Positions 14,048 to 21,588 of a stretch of 24,450 nt of DNA are shown here, in pieces. Position 1 is the first letter of the stretch; every line of letters begins with the position of its first letter. This stretch comes from JASHPR01 sp963833885 (GTDB lineage: Bacteria; Actinomycetota; Actinomycetes; Streptosporangiales; Streptosporangiaceae). Location of the stretch: contig CAWHZU010000030.1 of the NCBI GenBank assembly GCA_963833885.1, positions 1 to 24,450 of the forward strand. The letters are read 5' to 3'. The translations under genes and the position numbers were made by a program. The notes under the pieces were generated by a model. That model ran no database searches, was not told the origin of the DNA, and worked only from the letters and a program-made list of their open reading frames with translations.

Positions 14048-14904
14048 TCAGAGTGGAACTGCTGAAGCTGGTGCGGCGGCCCAGGAGCTGGGTCAGCATC
14101 GGGCTGCTGTGCGGCCTCCCGGTGCTGGTCGCCGTGTTCGTCGCGGTCACCCACGTCGTGCCGCCGCCCGGGCAGGGACCGACGCTGCTGTCGGCCGTGC
14201 TGTCCAACGGCTCGCTGTACCCGGCGGCCGCGCTCGCGATCGTGCTGCCGATCTTCCTGCCGGTGGCGGTCGCGGTCGTGGCCGGCGACGCGATCGCGGG
14301 CGAGGCCGGCTCGGGAATGCTGCGCTACCTGCTGGCCCGGCCGGTCGGCCGGACCCGGCTGCTGGCGGCCAAGCTCGCCGCGCTCGTGGTCTACACGCTG
14401 GTCGCGGTCGTGGCCGTCGCGGTCACGGCGTACATCACCGGGCGGCTGCTGTTCGGGTCCCAGCCGGTGGTCGTGACCAACTCCGGCGGCGGGACCACCC
14501 CCACGATCATCGTCGCGCACGCGGCGACGTCGCTTTCCGGCACGGCGCTGACCCCGGCGGACATCCTGATGCGGACCATCGGCGCGATCGGGTTCATCGG
14601 CGTGTCGATGCTCGGCGTCGGCGCGATCGCGCTGTTCCTGTCGACGATCACCGATTCCTCGCTCGCCGCCGCCCTCGGCGCGCTCGCCGCGCTGGTGACC
14701 AGCGAGGTGCTCGTCGCGCTCAACGCCGCCGCCGCGGTCAGCCCGTACCTGCCCACCCGGTACTGGCTGGCCTGGGTCGACTTCTTCCGCCAGCCGATCT
14801 TGTGGCGGAACATCGACCGCGGGTTCGCCGTCCAGGGGGTGTACGTCGTGGTGCTGCTCGCCGCCGCCTGGGCCAACTTCGCGACAAAGGACATCACGAG
14901 CTGA
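14044..14904 (+). CDS. ABC-2 type transporter permease
   Basis: A 286-residue polytopic protein. It begins VIRVELLKLVRRPRSWVSIG, the amphipathic elbow helix and first TM of ABC-2 permeases. Further TM segments lie at about 60-85, 115-138, 178-205 and 210-230, with a last one near 260-280. GDAIAGEAGSGMLRYLLARP is the conserved cytoplasmic loop that contacts the ATPase. An extracytoplasmic loop with a Gly/Thr-rich stretch lies at about 145-165. The GTG at 14044 overlaps the ATPase stop by 4 nt. It forms the membrane part of the exporter with the upstream ATPase, and the LolA-like protein is the third component. Two tandem hairpins follow the stop. Confidence 0.9.
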   Translation: MIRVELLKLVRRPRSWVSIGLLCGLPVLVAVFVAVTHVVPPPGQGPTLLSAVLSNGSLYPAAALAIVLPIFLPVAVAVVAGDAIAGEAGSGMLRYLLARPVGRTRLLAAKLAALVVYTLVAVVAVAVTAYITGRLLFGSQPVVVTNSGGGTTPTIIVAHAATSLSGTALTPADILMRTIGAIGFIGVSMLGVGAIALFLSTITDSSLAAALGALAALVTSEVLVALNAAAAVSPYLPTRYWLAWVDFFRQPILWRNIDRGFAVQGVYVVVLLAAAWANFATKDITS

Positions 14905-14912
14905 TCGCGCTC

Positions 14913-14956
14913 CGGCCATGAGCGGCCGAAATCGCGCCCCGGCCGAGAGCTGGCCG
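14913..14956 (+). terminator. Two tandem GC-rich hairpins after the ABC operon
   Basis: CGGCC-ATGAGC-GGCCG (14913-14928) and CGGCC-GAGAGCT-GGCCG (14940-14956) are two short stem-loops shortly after the permease stop at 14904. They are a plausible rho-independent-like end of the operon, without a U-tract. Confidence 0.5.
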
Positions 14957-15044
14957 AAGAATTACATACAGGTAATCCCTCGGCAAAGGTAGGAAAATCC
15001 TCAGGAAGGATGACCCGGGCGCCCTTCTGAGTGCAACTATGATG

Positions 15045-15185
15045 TTTTCACCTGGGTAAGCCTCCAGGCTGCAAGCGCGAATAGGGCCAGTCCGCCCAGG
15101 TCCGCGCCAGCCAAGGCCGTGACAAAGCCCCTGATCAGCGTCCTGCAAGGCTGTGCATGCGGCGGTCGTCGCCAGCAGGTGAAAA
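15045..15185. repeat. 10-bp inverted repeat flanking 121 bp in the 5' leader
   Basis: TTTTCACCTG (15045-15054) and CAGGTGAAAA (15176-15185) are exact inverted copies. They could close a long stem-loop in the leader of the gene at 15216, be a paired operator, or be the ends of a small element. Confidence 0.5.
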
Positions 15186-15215
15186 TCAGATCGCTAAGGC
15201 TGGAGGAGCAACCGG

Positions 15216-16940
15216 ATGCGCAGTGCCACAGGGGCAAGCCCGGGCTCGGCGACCGCCGCGCCGGCGATGCCCGCGGCAGGCCGGGCGCGACTCCTCAGCT
15301 GGCTGGCCATGGTCGGGATCGGCTCCTCGATCCTGATCATGATTGCCGCGTCCGCGGTGCGCGACAGCTGGATGTATCCGCCGATAAAGCTGCCGGGCGT
15401 CGGGCCGCCCTGGGACCTGACGGGCCTGCACATGTCCACCGGGGTGGCGATGGCCGCCCTGTGGACCGCGCTGCTCATAGGCGCGCTCGGAGTGATCGCC
15501 GGGCTCGGCGCGGTGCAGCGCGGGGCCAGGCCGAGCGTCCGGATGATTCTCATCGCGGCGGCGGTCACGGTGGTGCTGCTGACCGTGTTCCCCCCGGCCG
15601 GCTCCACGGACGCGTTCGACTACGCGGCCTACGGCCGGCTCGCACTGCTCGGCCACAGCCCCTACGTGGCCACTCCGCACCTGCTGCGCGCGACGCACGA
15701 CGCCATCGCCCACTCGGTGCCGACGACATGGCAGAAGTTCCACAGCGTCTACGGGCCGCTCGGCACGCTCGAGCAGTTTTTTGCCGCAAAGCTCGGCGGC
15801 ACCTCCGCCGCCCGGATCACCTTCTGGCTGAAGCTGTGGGACTCGATCGCGTTCGGCGTGGTCGCGTACGTCGCCGACCGGATGCTGCGCTCGAACCCGG
15901 CACAGCGGCTGCGCGCCCACCTGCTCTGGACGATCAACCCGCTGCTGTTGTGGGACCTGATCGCGGCCGGGCACATCGACGTGCTGGCCGGTGCGCTCGG
16001 GCTGCTGGGCGTGCTGGTGCTCGGACAGCACTCGGAGACCCGGCCATCGCTGCTGCGTGTGCTGGCCGCAGGCGTGCTGATCGGGGCCGCCGCGGACATC
16101 AAGGCCAACTTCGTGCTGTTCGGCCTCGGCCTGGCCTGGGTGCTGCGACGGTCGCTGACGGGCCTGGTTACCGCTGCGGCCGGGGCGCTCGTGGTGCTCT
16201 TGCCGAGCTACGTCTGGTTCGGGCTGCCCGCCGTGCATGCCCTGTCCGCCCGGCGCAACGGGGCCAGCGCGGACAGCTTCTACACCCAGATCCTGGGGTC
16301 TGACATCCGGCCGCATCTCGCCGAGATCGCGGCGGTCGTGATCATCGCCGTCGCCGTGCTGGCCTACAAGCGCATGCCGATGGGCGACACGACCCGGCCG
16401 GTGATCCGGGCCGCCTTGGTGCTCAGCGTGGCGTGGCTGTTCTTCTGGCCGTACCAGTTCCCCTGGTACGACACGATGATCATCGTGCTGCTGATGTTCT
16501 ACCCCGCCACCAGGATCGACTGGCTGGTGATCGCGCGGGTCGCGGTGGGTTCGCTGCCCAACACGCCGGGCAACCCGACCAACCCGCCCGGCCACGTGCT
16601 CGATCTGCTGCACCACTGGAGCATCGTGGCAATCGCGCCGCTGGTGCTGCTCGCCGCCGCCCTCGGCCTGATCGTGCTGTGCGTGACCAGGCAGTGGACC
16701 CCGCGCGTGCCCGGCGGCCCGCCCGGCCCGGCGCCAGAGGAGCCCGAACTCGTGCCGTCGGCCGCCAACTTATCCGAGGCACCGCCGGCGGCCCGCTTAT
16801 CCGAGGCACCGCCGGCCGCCCATTTATCCGCCGCAGCGCTCCGGCTTTGCCGGCCGCGGCCAAGGCTCAGCCAGCGCAGTCGTCAGGGCTGGGGGCGCGA
16901 AGCGGGCCAGGACCGATCGCCTGCAGCACGATCTCGGTAA
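15216..16940 (+). CDS. MptB-like polyprenol-phosphomannose-dependent GT-C mannosyltransferase
   Basis: A 574-residue protein with about 12 TM helices. The first extracytoplasmic loop has FPPAGSTDAFDYAAYGRLAL, with two Asp (132 and 135) at the usual GT-C catalytic position, then GHSPYVATPH and TTWQKFHSVYGPLGTLEQFF, a strong MptB-type pattern. Later segments include HLLWTINPLLLWDLIAAGHI and FFWPYQFPWYDTM. In Mycobacterium/Corynebacterium MptB adds alpha-1,6-mannose to lipoglycan precursors; the exact product here is unknown. The ATG at 15216 has GGAGGAG 7 nt upstream. The tail after about residue 505 is Pro/Ala-rich with tandem LSEAPPAA repeats. Its last 25 codons are antisense to the hydrolase gene, so the C-terminus is probably not conserved. 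Confidence 0.8.
   Translation: MRSATGASPGSATAAPAMPAAGRARLLSWLAMVGIGSSILIMIAASAVRDSWMYPPIKLPGVGPPWDLTGLHMSTGVAMAALWTALLIGALGVIAGLGAVQRGARPSVRMILIAAAVTVVLLTVFPPAGSTDAFDYAAYGRLALLGHSPYVATPHLLRATHDAIAHSVPTTWQKFHSVYGPLGTLEQFFAAKLGGTSAARITFWLKLWDSIAFGVVAYVADRMLRSNPAQRLRAHLLWTINPLLLWDLIAAGHIDVLAGALGLLGVLVLGQHSETRPSLLRVLAAGVLIGAAADIKANFVLFGLGLAWVLRRSLTGLVTAAAGALVVLLPSYVWFGLPAVHALSARRNGASADSFYTQILGSDIRPHLAEIAAVVIIAVAVLAYKRMPMGDTTRPVIRAALVLSVAWLFFWPYQFPWYDTMIIVLLMFYPATRIDWLVIARVAVGSLPNTPGNPTNPPGHVLDLLHHWSIVAIAPLVLLAAALGLIVLCVTRQWTPRVPGGPPGPAPEEPELVPSAANLSEAPPAARLSEAPPAAHLSAAALRLCRPRPRLSQRSRQGWGREAGQDRSPAARSR
16767..16835 (+). repeat. 27-bp tandem repeats encoding LSEAPPAA
   Basis: Two 27-bp units (16767-16793, 16794-16820) and a partial third encode NLSEAPPAA, RLSEAPPAA and HLSAAA in the tail of the mannosyltransferase. 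Units one and two differ at few positions, suggesting recent duplication. Confidence 0.75.
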
Positions 16941-17688
16941 CAACCGGGTTGGTTGGCAGCTGGCCGTGGCTGATCCGCTCGTCGGGGCAGACCGACTGGA
17001 TCGGCACGTCGATAGCGCCGGGCAGCCGGGCCGACTCCGGCGGGGTGACCACCTTGTCATCGGTGGTCCACAGCGACATCCAGCGCGGCCGCGAGGGCGC
17101 CGGGGCCGCGTCAAGCTGGGCGAGCAGGCTGCTGCCCGGCACGAGCTGCTGGCACGCCGCCGGGCACGCGCCGGGCACGAACCCCTCGGCCCCGGCGGCG
17201 ATCTTTGCCCCGTGGTACGGCGAGCCGAGGGTGATCACCCGGCGGGCCTTGGCCGCGCCATCGTCCTCGCGCGCCCACAGCAGCGCGACCACGCCGCCGG
17301 CCGAATAGCCGATCACGTCGACCGACGGCGCCCCGCTGGCCAGAGCCCGGGCGACGGCCCCGTTCAGCACGCTGGCGTCGGCGTTAAGCGCTCCGGTCCC
17401 GTTGCCGGGCATGCGAACCACGATGGCCTGCCGCCCGGTAGCCCGGATCCGGCCGGCCAGCGCGGACAGCGAGGCGGTCTGGCCGCCGTAGCCGGGCACG
17501 AGGAGCACCGGGCCGGGCCGGTCCTGGGGCGGGTAGCCGGACGGGCCGCTCGGGCCGCCGACCGCGGCGACGACGCCCGCCACGACCGCAGCGGCCAGAA
17601 CCACTCCGAGCCCGGCAACGAGCAGCCTGCGGCGCGGCGACAGGCCGGCCAGGCGGCCGGCTGCCAAGCTCACCCTCGGCCTGCTCAT
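16867..17688 (-). CDS. Membrane-anchored lipase-like alpha/beta hydrolase
   Basis: A 273-residue protein. A short basic N-terminus (SPRRR) precedes a TM helix at about 20-43, then a Pro/Gly linker. The hydrolase core starts VLLVPGYGGQTASLSALAG, with the oxyanion loop PGYGG. The nucleophile Ser is in VDVIGYSAGGVVALLW, the Asp is in WTTDDKVVTP, and the His is in ERISHGQLPTN. This matches the class 2 lipase-like family of secreted actinobacterial esterases. The ATG at 17688 lies 6 nt after TACGGT with no Shine-Dalgarno sequence; an ATG eight codons upstream lies before that -10 element and is less likely. Its last 74 nt overlap the converging mannosyltransferase gene. The substrate is probably an ester or lipid outside the membrane. 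Confidence 0.82.
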   Translation of the reverse strand: MSRPRVSLAAGRLAGLSPRRRLLVAGLGVVLAAAVVAGVVAAVGGPSGPSGYPPQDRPGPVLLVPGYGGQTASLSALAGRIRATGRQAIVVRMPGNGTGALNADASVLNGAVARALASGAPSVDVIGYSAGGVVALLWAREDDGAAKARRVITLGSPYHGAKIAAGAEGFVPGACPAACQQLVPGSSLLAQLDAAPAPSRPRWMSLWTTDDKVVTPPESARLPGAIDVPIQSVCPDERISHGQLPTNPVVTEIVLQAIGPGPLRAPSPDDCAG

Positions 17689-17694
17689 GATGCC

Positions 17695-17722
17695 ACCGTA
17701 AATGTCACCCAAAACCGGGTGA
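17695..17722 (-). promoter_or_regulatory. TACGGT -10 and TCACCC dyad upstream of the hydrolase
   Basis: On the minus strand TACGGT (17700-17695) ends 6 nt before the ATG at 17688, fitting a leaderless promoter. Just upstream lies a 6-bp dyad, TCACCC (17705-17710) and GGGTGA (17717-17722), around a 6-nt centre. The region also feeds the divergent kinase gene at 17784, so a shared operator is possible. Confidence 0.5.
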
Positions 17723-17783
17723 ACACATCAGCCTCCCGCTACGTGTCAGTGATGTCGCACCCGCGCGGCGATAGGAGAAACCC

Positions 17784-20336
17784 GTGGAACCACTGGCGGC
17801 AGGAGATCCCTGGCAGGTGGGGGCGTACCGGCTGCGCGCCCGGCTTGGTTCCGGCGGCATGGGACAGGTGTTCCTCGGCTACTCCCCGGCGGGGCGCGCG
17901 GTCGCGGTGAAGGTTATCCATCCCGAGCTGGCCAAGGACCCGATGTTCCGCACCCGGTTCCGCCGGGAGGTAGCGGCGGCCAAGGCGGTGAGTGGGGCCT
18001 ACACCGCCCCGGTGACGGCGGCGGGGCCGGACGACGACCCGCCGTGGCTGGCGACGGCGTTCGTGCCCGGGCCATCTCTGGCCGGCGTGATCGCCGCGGC
18101 AGGCCCGCTGCCCGAACCGTCGGTGTGGAAGCTGACCGCCGGGCTGGTGGAGGCGCTGCAGGCGGTACACGCCGCGGGCCTGGTGCACCGCGACCTCAAG
18201 CCAGCCAACGTGCTGCTCGCCACCGACGGGCCGCGGGTGATCGACTTTGGGATCTCCGCTGCGTTCGAGGGCACCAGGATGACGTCGACCGGCCTGATCA
18301 TCGGCACGCCTTCGTTCATGTCCCCGGAGCAGGCTGAGGGCGCGCGGGTGGGGCCCGAGAGCGATGTGTTCTCGCTGGGCTGCGTGATCGTGTTCGCCGC
18401 CACCGGGGCCGGCCCGTTCGGGGATGGCCAGCTCGCATCCGTGCTCTACCGCGTCGTGCACACCCAGCCGGCGCTCGACGGAGTGCCCCGCGGCCTGCGG
18501 GAGGTCGCGGCGGCCTGCCTGGCCAAGGTGCCCGCCGACCGCCCCACGCTGGCGTGGCTGGTTGGCGCGGTCGCCGCCGGCCTCGAGCCGGACGCGAGTA
18601 CCGGGCTCACCTCGTTCTGGCCGATGGCGGTGACCCGCCTTATCGGCTCGTATCAGGACCAGCTCAGCACGGAGATGCCCCCGGCACCCTCGGTGGCCGA
18701 GACCGTGGCGCCGCAATCTGCAGGCGCGGCGCAGGCGGCTGGCGCAGCTCCGCCGGCCGCCACGATGGCAGCGCCGCGCGCGGGCGCGGCGTCCGGCGGC
18801 CCGGGGCCGCTCACCGTCGGTGCCGCGGAACTGGCGATCGGGCCCGGGGCGCTGACCGTTGGCGCGGCGGACCTTGGACTGGACGCGACTGGGCTGGCGG
18901 CGGGTTCGGTGGCGCCGCCCGGCGCGGTGGCGCCGTCCCCTGCCTTAGCGGCATCACCGGGCTTGGCGACGCAGCCGCCGGCCTCCGCTGCCGGGTCGGC
19001 TGCCCCGGCCGGCCAGGCCGGGGAGGCGGGCCCAGCCGGGGCATATGCCGGGCCCATCTACGGGACGTACGGCATGCCGGCACCTGGCTCGCCTGCCGCG
19101 TTTCCGGACGGCTACCGGACCGCTGTCCAATCTCAGTTCCCGGTCTTGCCGGGCGACCTGGCGGGGCGCCCCGGCCCCAAGGACGGCGTGACGCGGCGCA
19201 GGCTGCTCGTGGCGCTCGGGCTGACGGCCGCAGCGGGGGCGGGCGGAGCGGCCTGGGAACTCACCCGCGGCAGCAAACCGGGGAACCTGGCCGGTAACAA
19301 GAGCGCCGGCAGGAAACCCGCAGCCAGGCCTGCGCATCACACAGGCACACAGCAGACGCCGTCCCCAGGCGCGGTGGCTTCGGGCAAGAAGGTCTGGTCC
19401 TTCGGCACCGGCAACATCATCGAGTCGCCGGTCGTGGTCGCCAACGGGGTCGTGTACTTCGGCAGCACCGACAACAACGTCTACGCCGTGAACGCCCACA
19501 ATGGCGACAGGGTCTGGTCCTACGGGGCCGGCGACGCGGTGCAGACGGGAATCGCGGTGGCGGGCGGGGCCGTCTACGCATCCAGCTTTGAAGGCGACCT
19601 GTTCAGCCTGGACGCCAGCAGCGGCACCAAGATCTGGAGCTACCCCGCGCAAAGCGTCTCCGCGGCGTCGGTCGCGGTGGCCGACGGCACCGTATACACC
19701 AGCGGGCTCGGCGCCATCATCGTGGCGCTGAGCGTTAGCAACGGCACCAAGAAGTGGGACCTGGGCCAGGACGGCGAAGGGATGCGCGGGATCGCCCTGG
19801 CCGGCCACGTCGTGTACCTGGGCACCAGCGGCGGCGACGTCTACGCCCTGCACGGCGGCGGCGGCAAGGTGATCTGGAGCTTCCCCGCCAACGGCGAGAT
19901 AACGTCGGGGGTCGCGTTCGCGGACGGCGTCGTGTACGCGGGCAGCTTCGGCCAGAGCATCTATGCCCTGAACGCCAGCAATGGCCGTCAGGCCTGGACG
20001 TATCAGACCGGCGGCCAGGTCGCATCCGGGATCGCCGTGGCCAACGGGATCGCCTATGCGGCTAGCGACGACGGCAACATCTACGCACTGAGCACCAGCG
20101 GCGGCGAGGTGGTCTGGAAGCTCCGCACCAGCGGCCAGGTGCAGTCGGGGATCGCGGTGGCCAACGGGACGGTCTACGCGGGCGACTCCTCCGGGAACCT
20201 GTACGCCGTGAACGCCCGAAACGGCCACAAGATCTGGGAGTACGCCACCTCCGCGGTCATCGAATCGGGGATCGCGGTCGCCAACGGCATCGTCTACTTC
20301 GGCGGCGGCAACATTCTCTACGCGGTGCGCGCCTAG
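17784..20336 (+). CDS. Membrane Ser/Thr protein kinase with extracytoplasmic eight-bladed PQQ-like propeller
   Basis: An 850-residue protein. Kinase domain at about 14-275: Gly loop LGSGGMGQVF, Lys43 in AVKVI, catalytic HRDLKPAN with Asp137, DFG at Asp154, then GTPSFMSPEQ. An Ala/Pro/Gly-rich linker covers about 300-465. TRRRLLVALGL at 470-480 begins the single TM helix. The propeller (about 531-850) has Trp at 538, 578, 618, 658, 698, 738, 778 and 818: eight units of exactly 40 residues. Kinases with PQQ/BamB-like sensor domains are common in actinobacteria, and the propeller is thought to sense extracellular ligands. The GTG at 17784 has AGGAG 6 nt upstream. It is divergent from the hydrolase. 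Its targets are unknown. Confidence 0.93.
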   Translation: MEPLAAGDPWQVGAYRLRARLGSGGMGQVFLGYSPAGRAVAVKVIHPELAKDPMFRTRFRREVAAAKAVSGAYTAPVTAAGPDDDPPWLATAFVPGPSLAGVIAAAGPLPEPSVWKLTAGLVEALQAVHAAGLVHRDLKPANVLLATDGPRVIDFGISAAFEGTRMTSTGLIIGTPSFMSPEQAEGARVGPESDVFSLGCVIVFAATGAGPFGDGQLASVLYRVVHTQPALDGVPRGLREVAAACLAKVPADRPTLAWLVGAVAAGLEPDASTGLTSFWPMAVTRLIGSYQDQLSTEMPPAPSVAETVAPQSAGAAQAAGAAPPAATMAAPRAGAASGGPGPLTVGAAELAIGPGALTVGAADLGLDATGLAAGSVAPPGAVAPSPALAASPGLATQPPASAAGSAAPAGQAGEAGPAGAYAGPIYGTYGMPAPGSPAAFPDGYRTAVQSQFPVLPGDLAGRPGPKDGVTRRRLLVALGLTAAAGAGGAAWELTRGSKPGNLAGNKSAGRKPAARPAHHTGTQQTPSPGAVASGKKVWSFGTGNIIESPVVVANGVVYFGSTDNNVYAVNAHNGDRVWSYGAGDAVQTGIAVAGGAVYASSFEGDLFSLDASSGTKIWSYPAQSVSAASVAVADGTVYTSGLGAIIVALSVSNGTKKWDLGQDGEGMRGIALAGHVVYLGTSGGDVYALHGGGGKVIWSFPANGEITSGVAFADGVVYAGSFGQSIYALNASNGRQAWTYQTGGQVASGIAVANGIAYAASDDGNIYALSTSGGEVVWKLRTSGQVQSGIAVANGTVYAGDSSGNLYAVNARNGHKIWEYATSAVIESGIAVANGIVYFGGGNILYAVRA
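19395..20336 (+). repeat. Eight 120-bp propeller repeats in exact register
   Basis: The TGG codon of each blade starts at 19395, 19515, 19635, 19755, 19875, 19995, 20115 and 20235, always 120 bp apart. The last unit is one residue shorter after its Trp and ends at the stop. Units six to eight share the most sequence, e.g. GIAVANG. Confidence 0.85.
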
Positions 20337-20369
20337 CGAGCCGTCCTGGTGCCCGCCATGCCTGCGGGG

Positions 20370-20375
20370 TAACAT
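20370..20375 (+). promoter_or_regulatory. Candidate -10 element TAACAT
   Basis: TAACAT lies 31 nt before the chosen GTG at 20407 and would give a short leader containing the GGGGAG ribosome site. It lies in the 70-bp gap after the kinase gene. Confidence 0.3.
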
Positions 20376-20406
20376 CGCCTTGTTACTGGCGAGTAGGGGA
20401 GTGTCG

Positions 20407-21192
20407 GTGGGTCTAGCGTATGAGCGCTACGGCTCCGGGCCGCCACTGGTGCTACTGCATGGGGTTGGGCACCGCAGGCAGGCCTGGGGCGCGGTGCTCG
20501 GCCGGCTAACGCCGCACCGCGACGTCATCATGGTCGACCTGCCGGGACACGGGGAGTCCCCGCCGCTCACGCTGGCCGGCCGCCCGGTGCTCGACGCGAT
20601 GCTCGCCGAGGTGACGCGGCTTCTTGACGAGCTGGGCCTGGACCGCCCGCACGTGGCTGGGAACTCACTCGGTGGCCGCCTGGCCTTGGAGGCCGGCGTG
20701 CGAGGCCGCGCGGCAACGGTCACTGCCCTGTCTCCGGCCGGGTTCTGGCGCAACCGTGGCGAGATCGCCTACGACCGGGCCGTGTTCAAGATCATGGAGT
20801 TGGCCGGGGCCAGGACCCAGAGGTTCGCGCCGGCCCTCGTCCGCAGCACCGCTGGCCGGGCGATTCTCTATGGCGCGATCGTGAGCAGGCCGTCCCGGAT
20901 GACCCCGCAGCAGGCATTGGGCGACACGACCGCGTTCCTCGCCGCCACCGACGCGCTGCACGTGATCCTGGCCGGGATGACGAACTTCACCGGCGCCATG
21001 CCGGCCGGCCTGCCGGTCATGATCGCTTGGGGCACCCGCGACCGGCTGCTGTTCCCCGGCCAGGCCAGGGTGGCCAAGGCCCACCTGCCCCAGGCGCTGC
21101 TCGTGCCGCTGCCTGGGTGTGGCCACGTGCCCATGACCGACGACCCCCCGCTGGTCGCTGACGTCCTGCTGCGGGGGAGCGGCCGGGCCTAG
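20407..21192 (+). CDS. Alpha/beta-fold hydrolase
   Basis: A 261-residue alpha/beta hydrolase. The oxyanion region is PPLVLLHGVGHRRQAW and VDLPGHGES is the second landmark. The nucleophile Ser is in VAGNSLGGRLALEAG, the Asp in IAWGTRDRLLFPG, and the His in LPGCGHVPMTDDP. The size and layout are typical of cytoplasmic esterase/epoxide-hydrolase-like enzymes of unknown substrate. The start is uncertain: GTG 20407 has GGGGAG with a 5-nt spacer and is chosen, while GTG 20401 and TTG 20380 are in frame upstream. The gene ends 17 bp before the converging GNAT, with a small hairpin between them. Confidence 0.88.
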   Translation: MGLAYERYGSGPPLVLLHGVGHRRQAWGAVLGRLTPHRDVIMVDLPGHGESPPLTLAGRPVLDAMLAEVTRLLDELGLDRPHVAGNSLGGRLALEAGVRGRAATVTALSPAGFWRNRGEIAYDRAVFKIMELAGARTQRFAPALVRSTAGRAILYGAIVSRPSRMTPQQALGDTTAFLAATDALHVILAGMTNFTGAMPAGLPVMIAWGTRDRLLFPGQARVAKAHLPQALLVPLPGCGHVPMTDDPPLVADVLLRGSGRA

Positions 21193-21212
21193 CCGCCGCC
21201 GTCGCGCGGCTA
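21190..21212. terminator. Short hairpin between converging genes
   Basis: TAGCCGC (21190-21196) pairs with GCGGCTA (21206-21212) around a 9-nt loop. It includes the TAG stop of the hydrolase and the stop of the GNAT-like gene, so it could end both transcripts. Confidence 0.55.
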
Positions 21213-21509
21213 ACCCCAGTCGATCGCTACCCTGGCTGCCTGGTCGGCGTGGCGTTCCAGCCAATCACGAGCGAATGGGCACAGCGGCACTATCGTGAGG
21301 CCCTCACCGGCGGCCCGGTCGATTGCGGCCACGACGAGCCGGCCACCGATGCCGTGTCCCTCGAGCTCAGCCGGTACATCGGTATGGATGAGGACGAGCC
21401 TCTTCCCGTTGCGGCGATACATGAGCACGGCGACGTGGCCGTCGGTGTCCAGCTCGAACCGGGACTCGGCCTGGTTCTCGGTGACCTGGGGGGCATCGCT
21501 CACGTGCAC
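21210..21509 (-). CDS. Small GNAT-like N-acetyltransferase (Acetyltransf_CG type)
   Basis: A 99-residue protein matching the short YidJ/Acetyltransf_CG family: SRFELDTDGHVAVLMYRR, VLIHTDVPAELEGHGIGG (the acetyl-CoA loop), and LTIVPLCPFARDWLERHAD at the C-terminus. Family members carry a minimal GNAT core; their substrate is generally unknown. Two GTG codons (21509 and 21503) could start it, without a strong Shine-Dalgarno sequence. It converges with the alpha/beta hydrolase and is divergent from the MDR gene. Confidence 0.85.
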   Translation of the reverse strand: MHVSDAPQVTENQAESRFELDTDGHVAVLMYRRNGKRLVLIHTDVPAELEGHGIGGRLVVAAIDRAAGEGLTIVPLCPFARDWLERHADQAARVAIDWG

Positions 21510-21588
21510 ATCGTCGCACCCGGCCCGGGCATAGAACGGGGCGGCCGGCAGTTTCCGGAGACCGGTGCGCTGTGGAAAGGAGCTGGGG

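Larger units (their letters stand above)
14905..15215. other. Intergenic region between the ABC operon and the mannosyltransferase
   Basis: 311 bases without a supported gene. After the hairpins comes an imperfect dyad TCAGGAAGG ... CCTTCTGA (15001-15030), a TATGAT -10-like hexamer (15038-15043) and a 10-bp inverted repeat pair at 15045-15054 and 15176-15185. If TATGAT is the promoter, the next gene has a structured 5' leader of about 160 nt. No known riboswitch consensus was recognised. Confidence 0.45.

Noticed and set aside
13312..14919. Minus-strand open frame of 535 residues over the ABC genes
   Set aside because: Low-complexity Arg/Gly/Asp-rich antisense translation typical of high-GC DNA; the plus-strand ABC genes are certain.
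15037..15237. Minus-strand small ORF with a hydrophobic end (ADLGGLALFALAAWRL)
   Set aside because: No start with a ribosome site and no homology recognised; it overlaps the leader and start of the mannosyltransferase. Hydrophobic runs arise easily antisense to GC-rich DNA.
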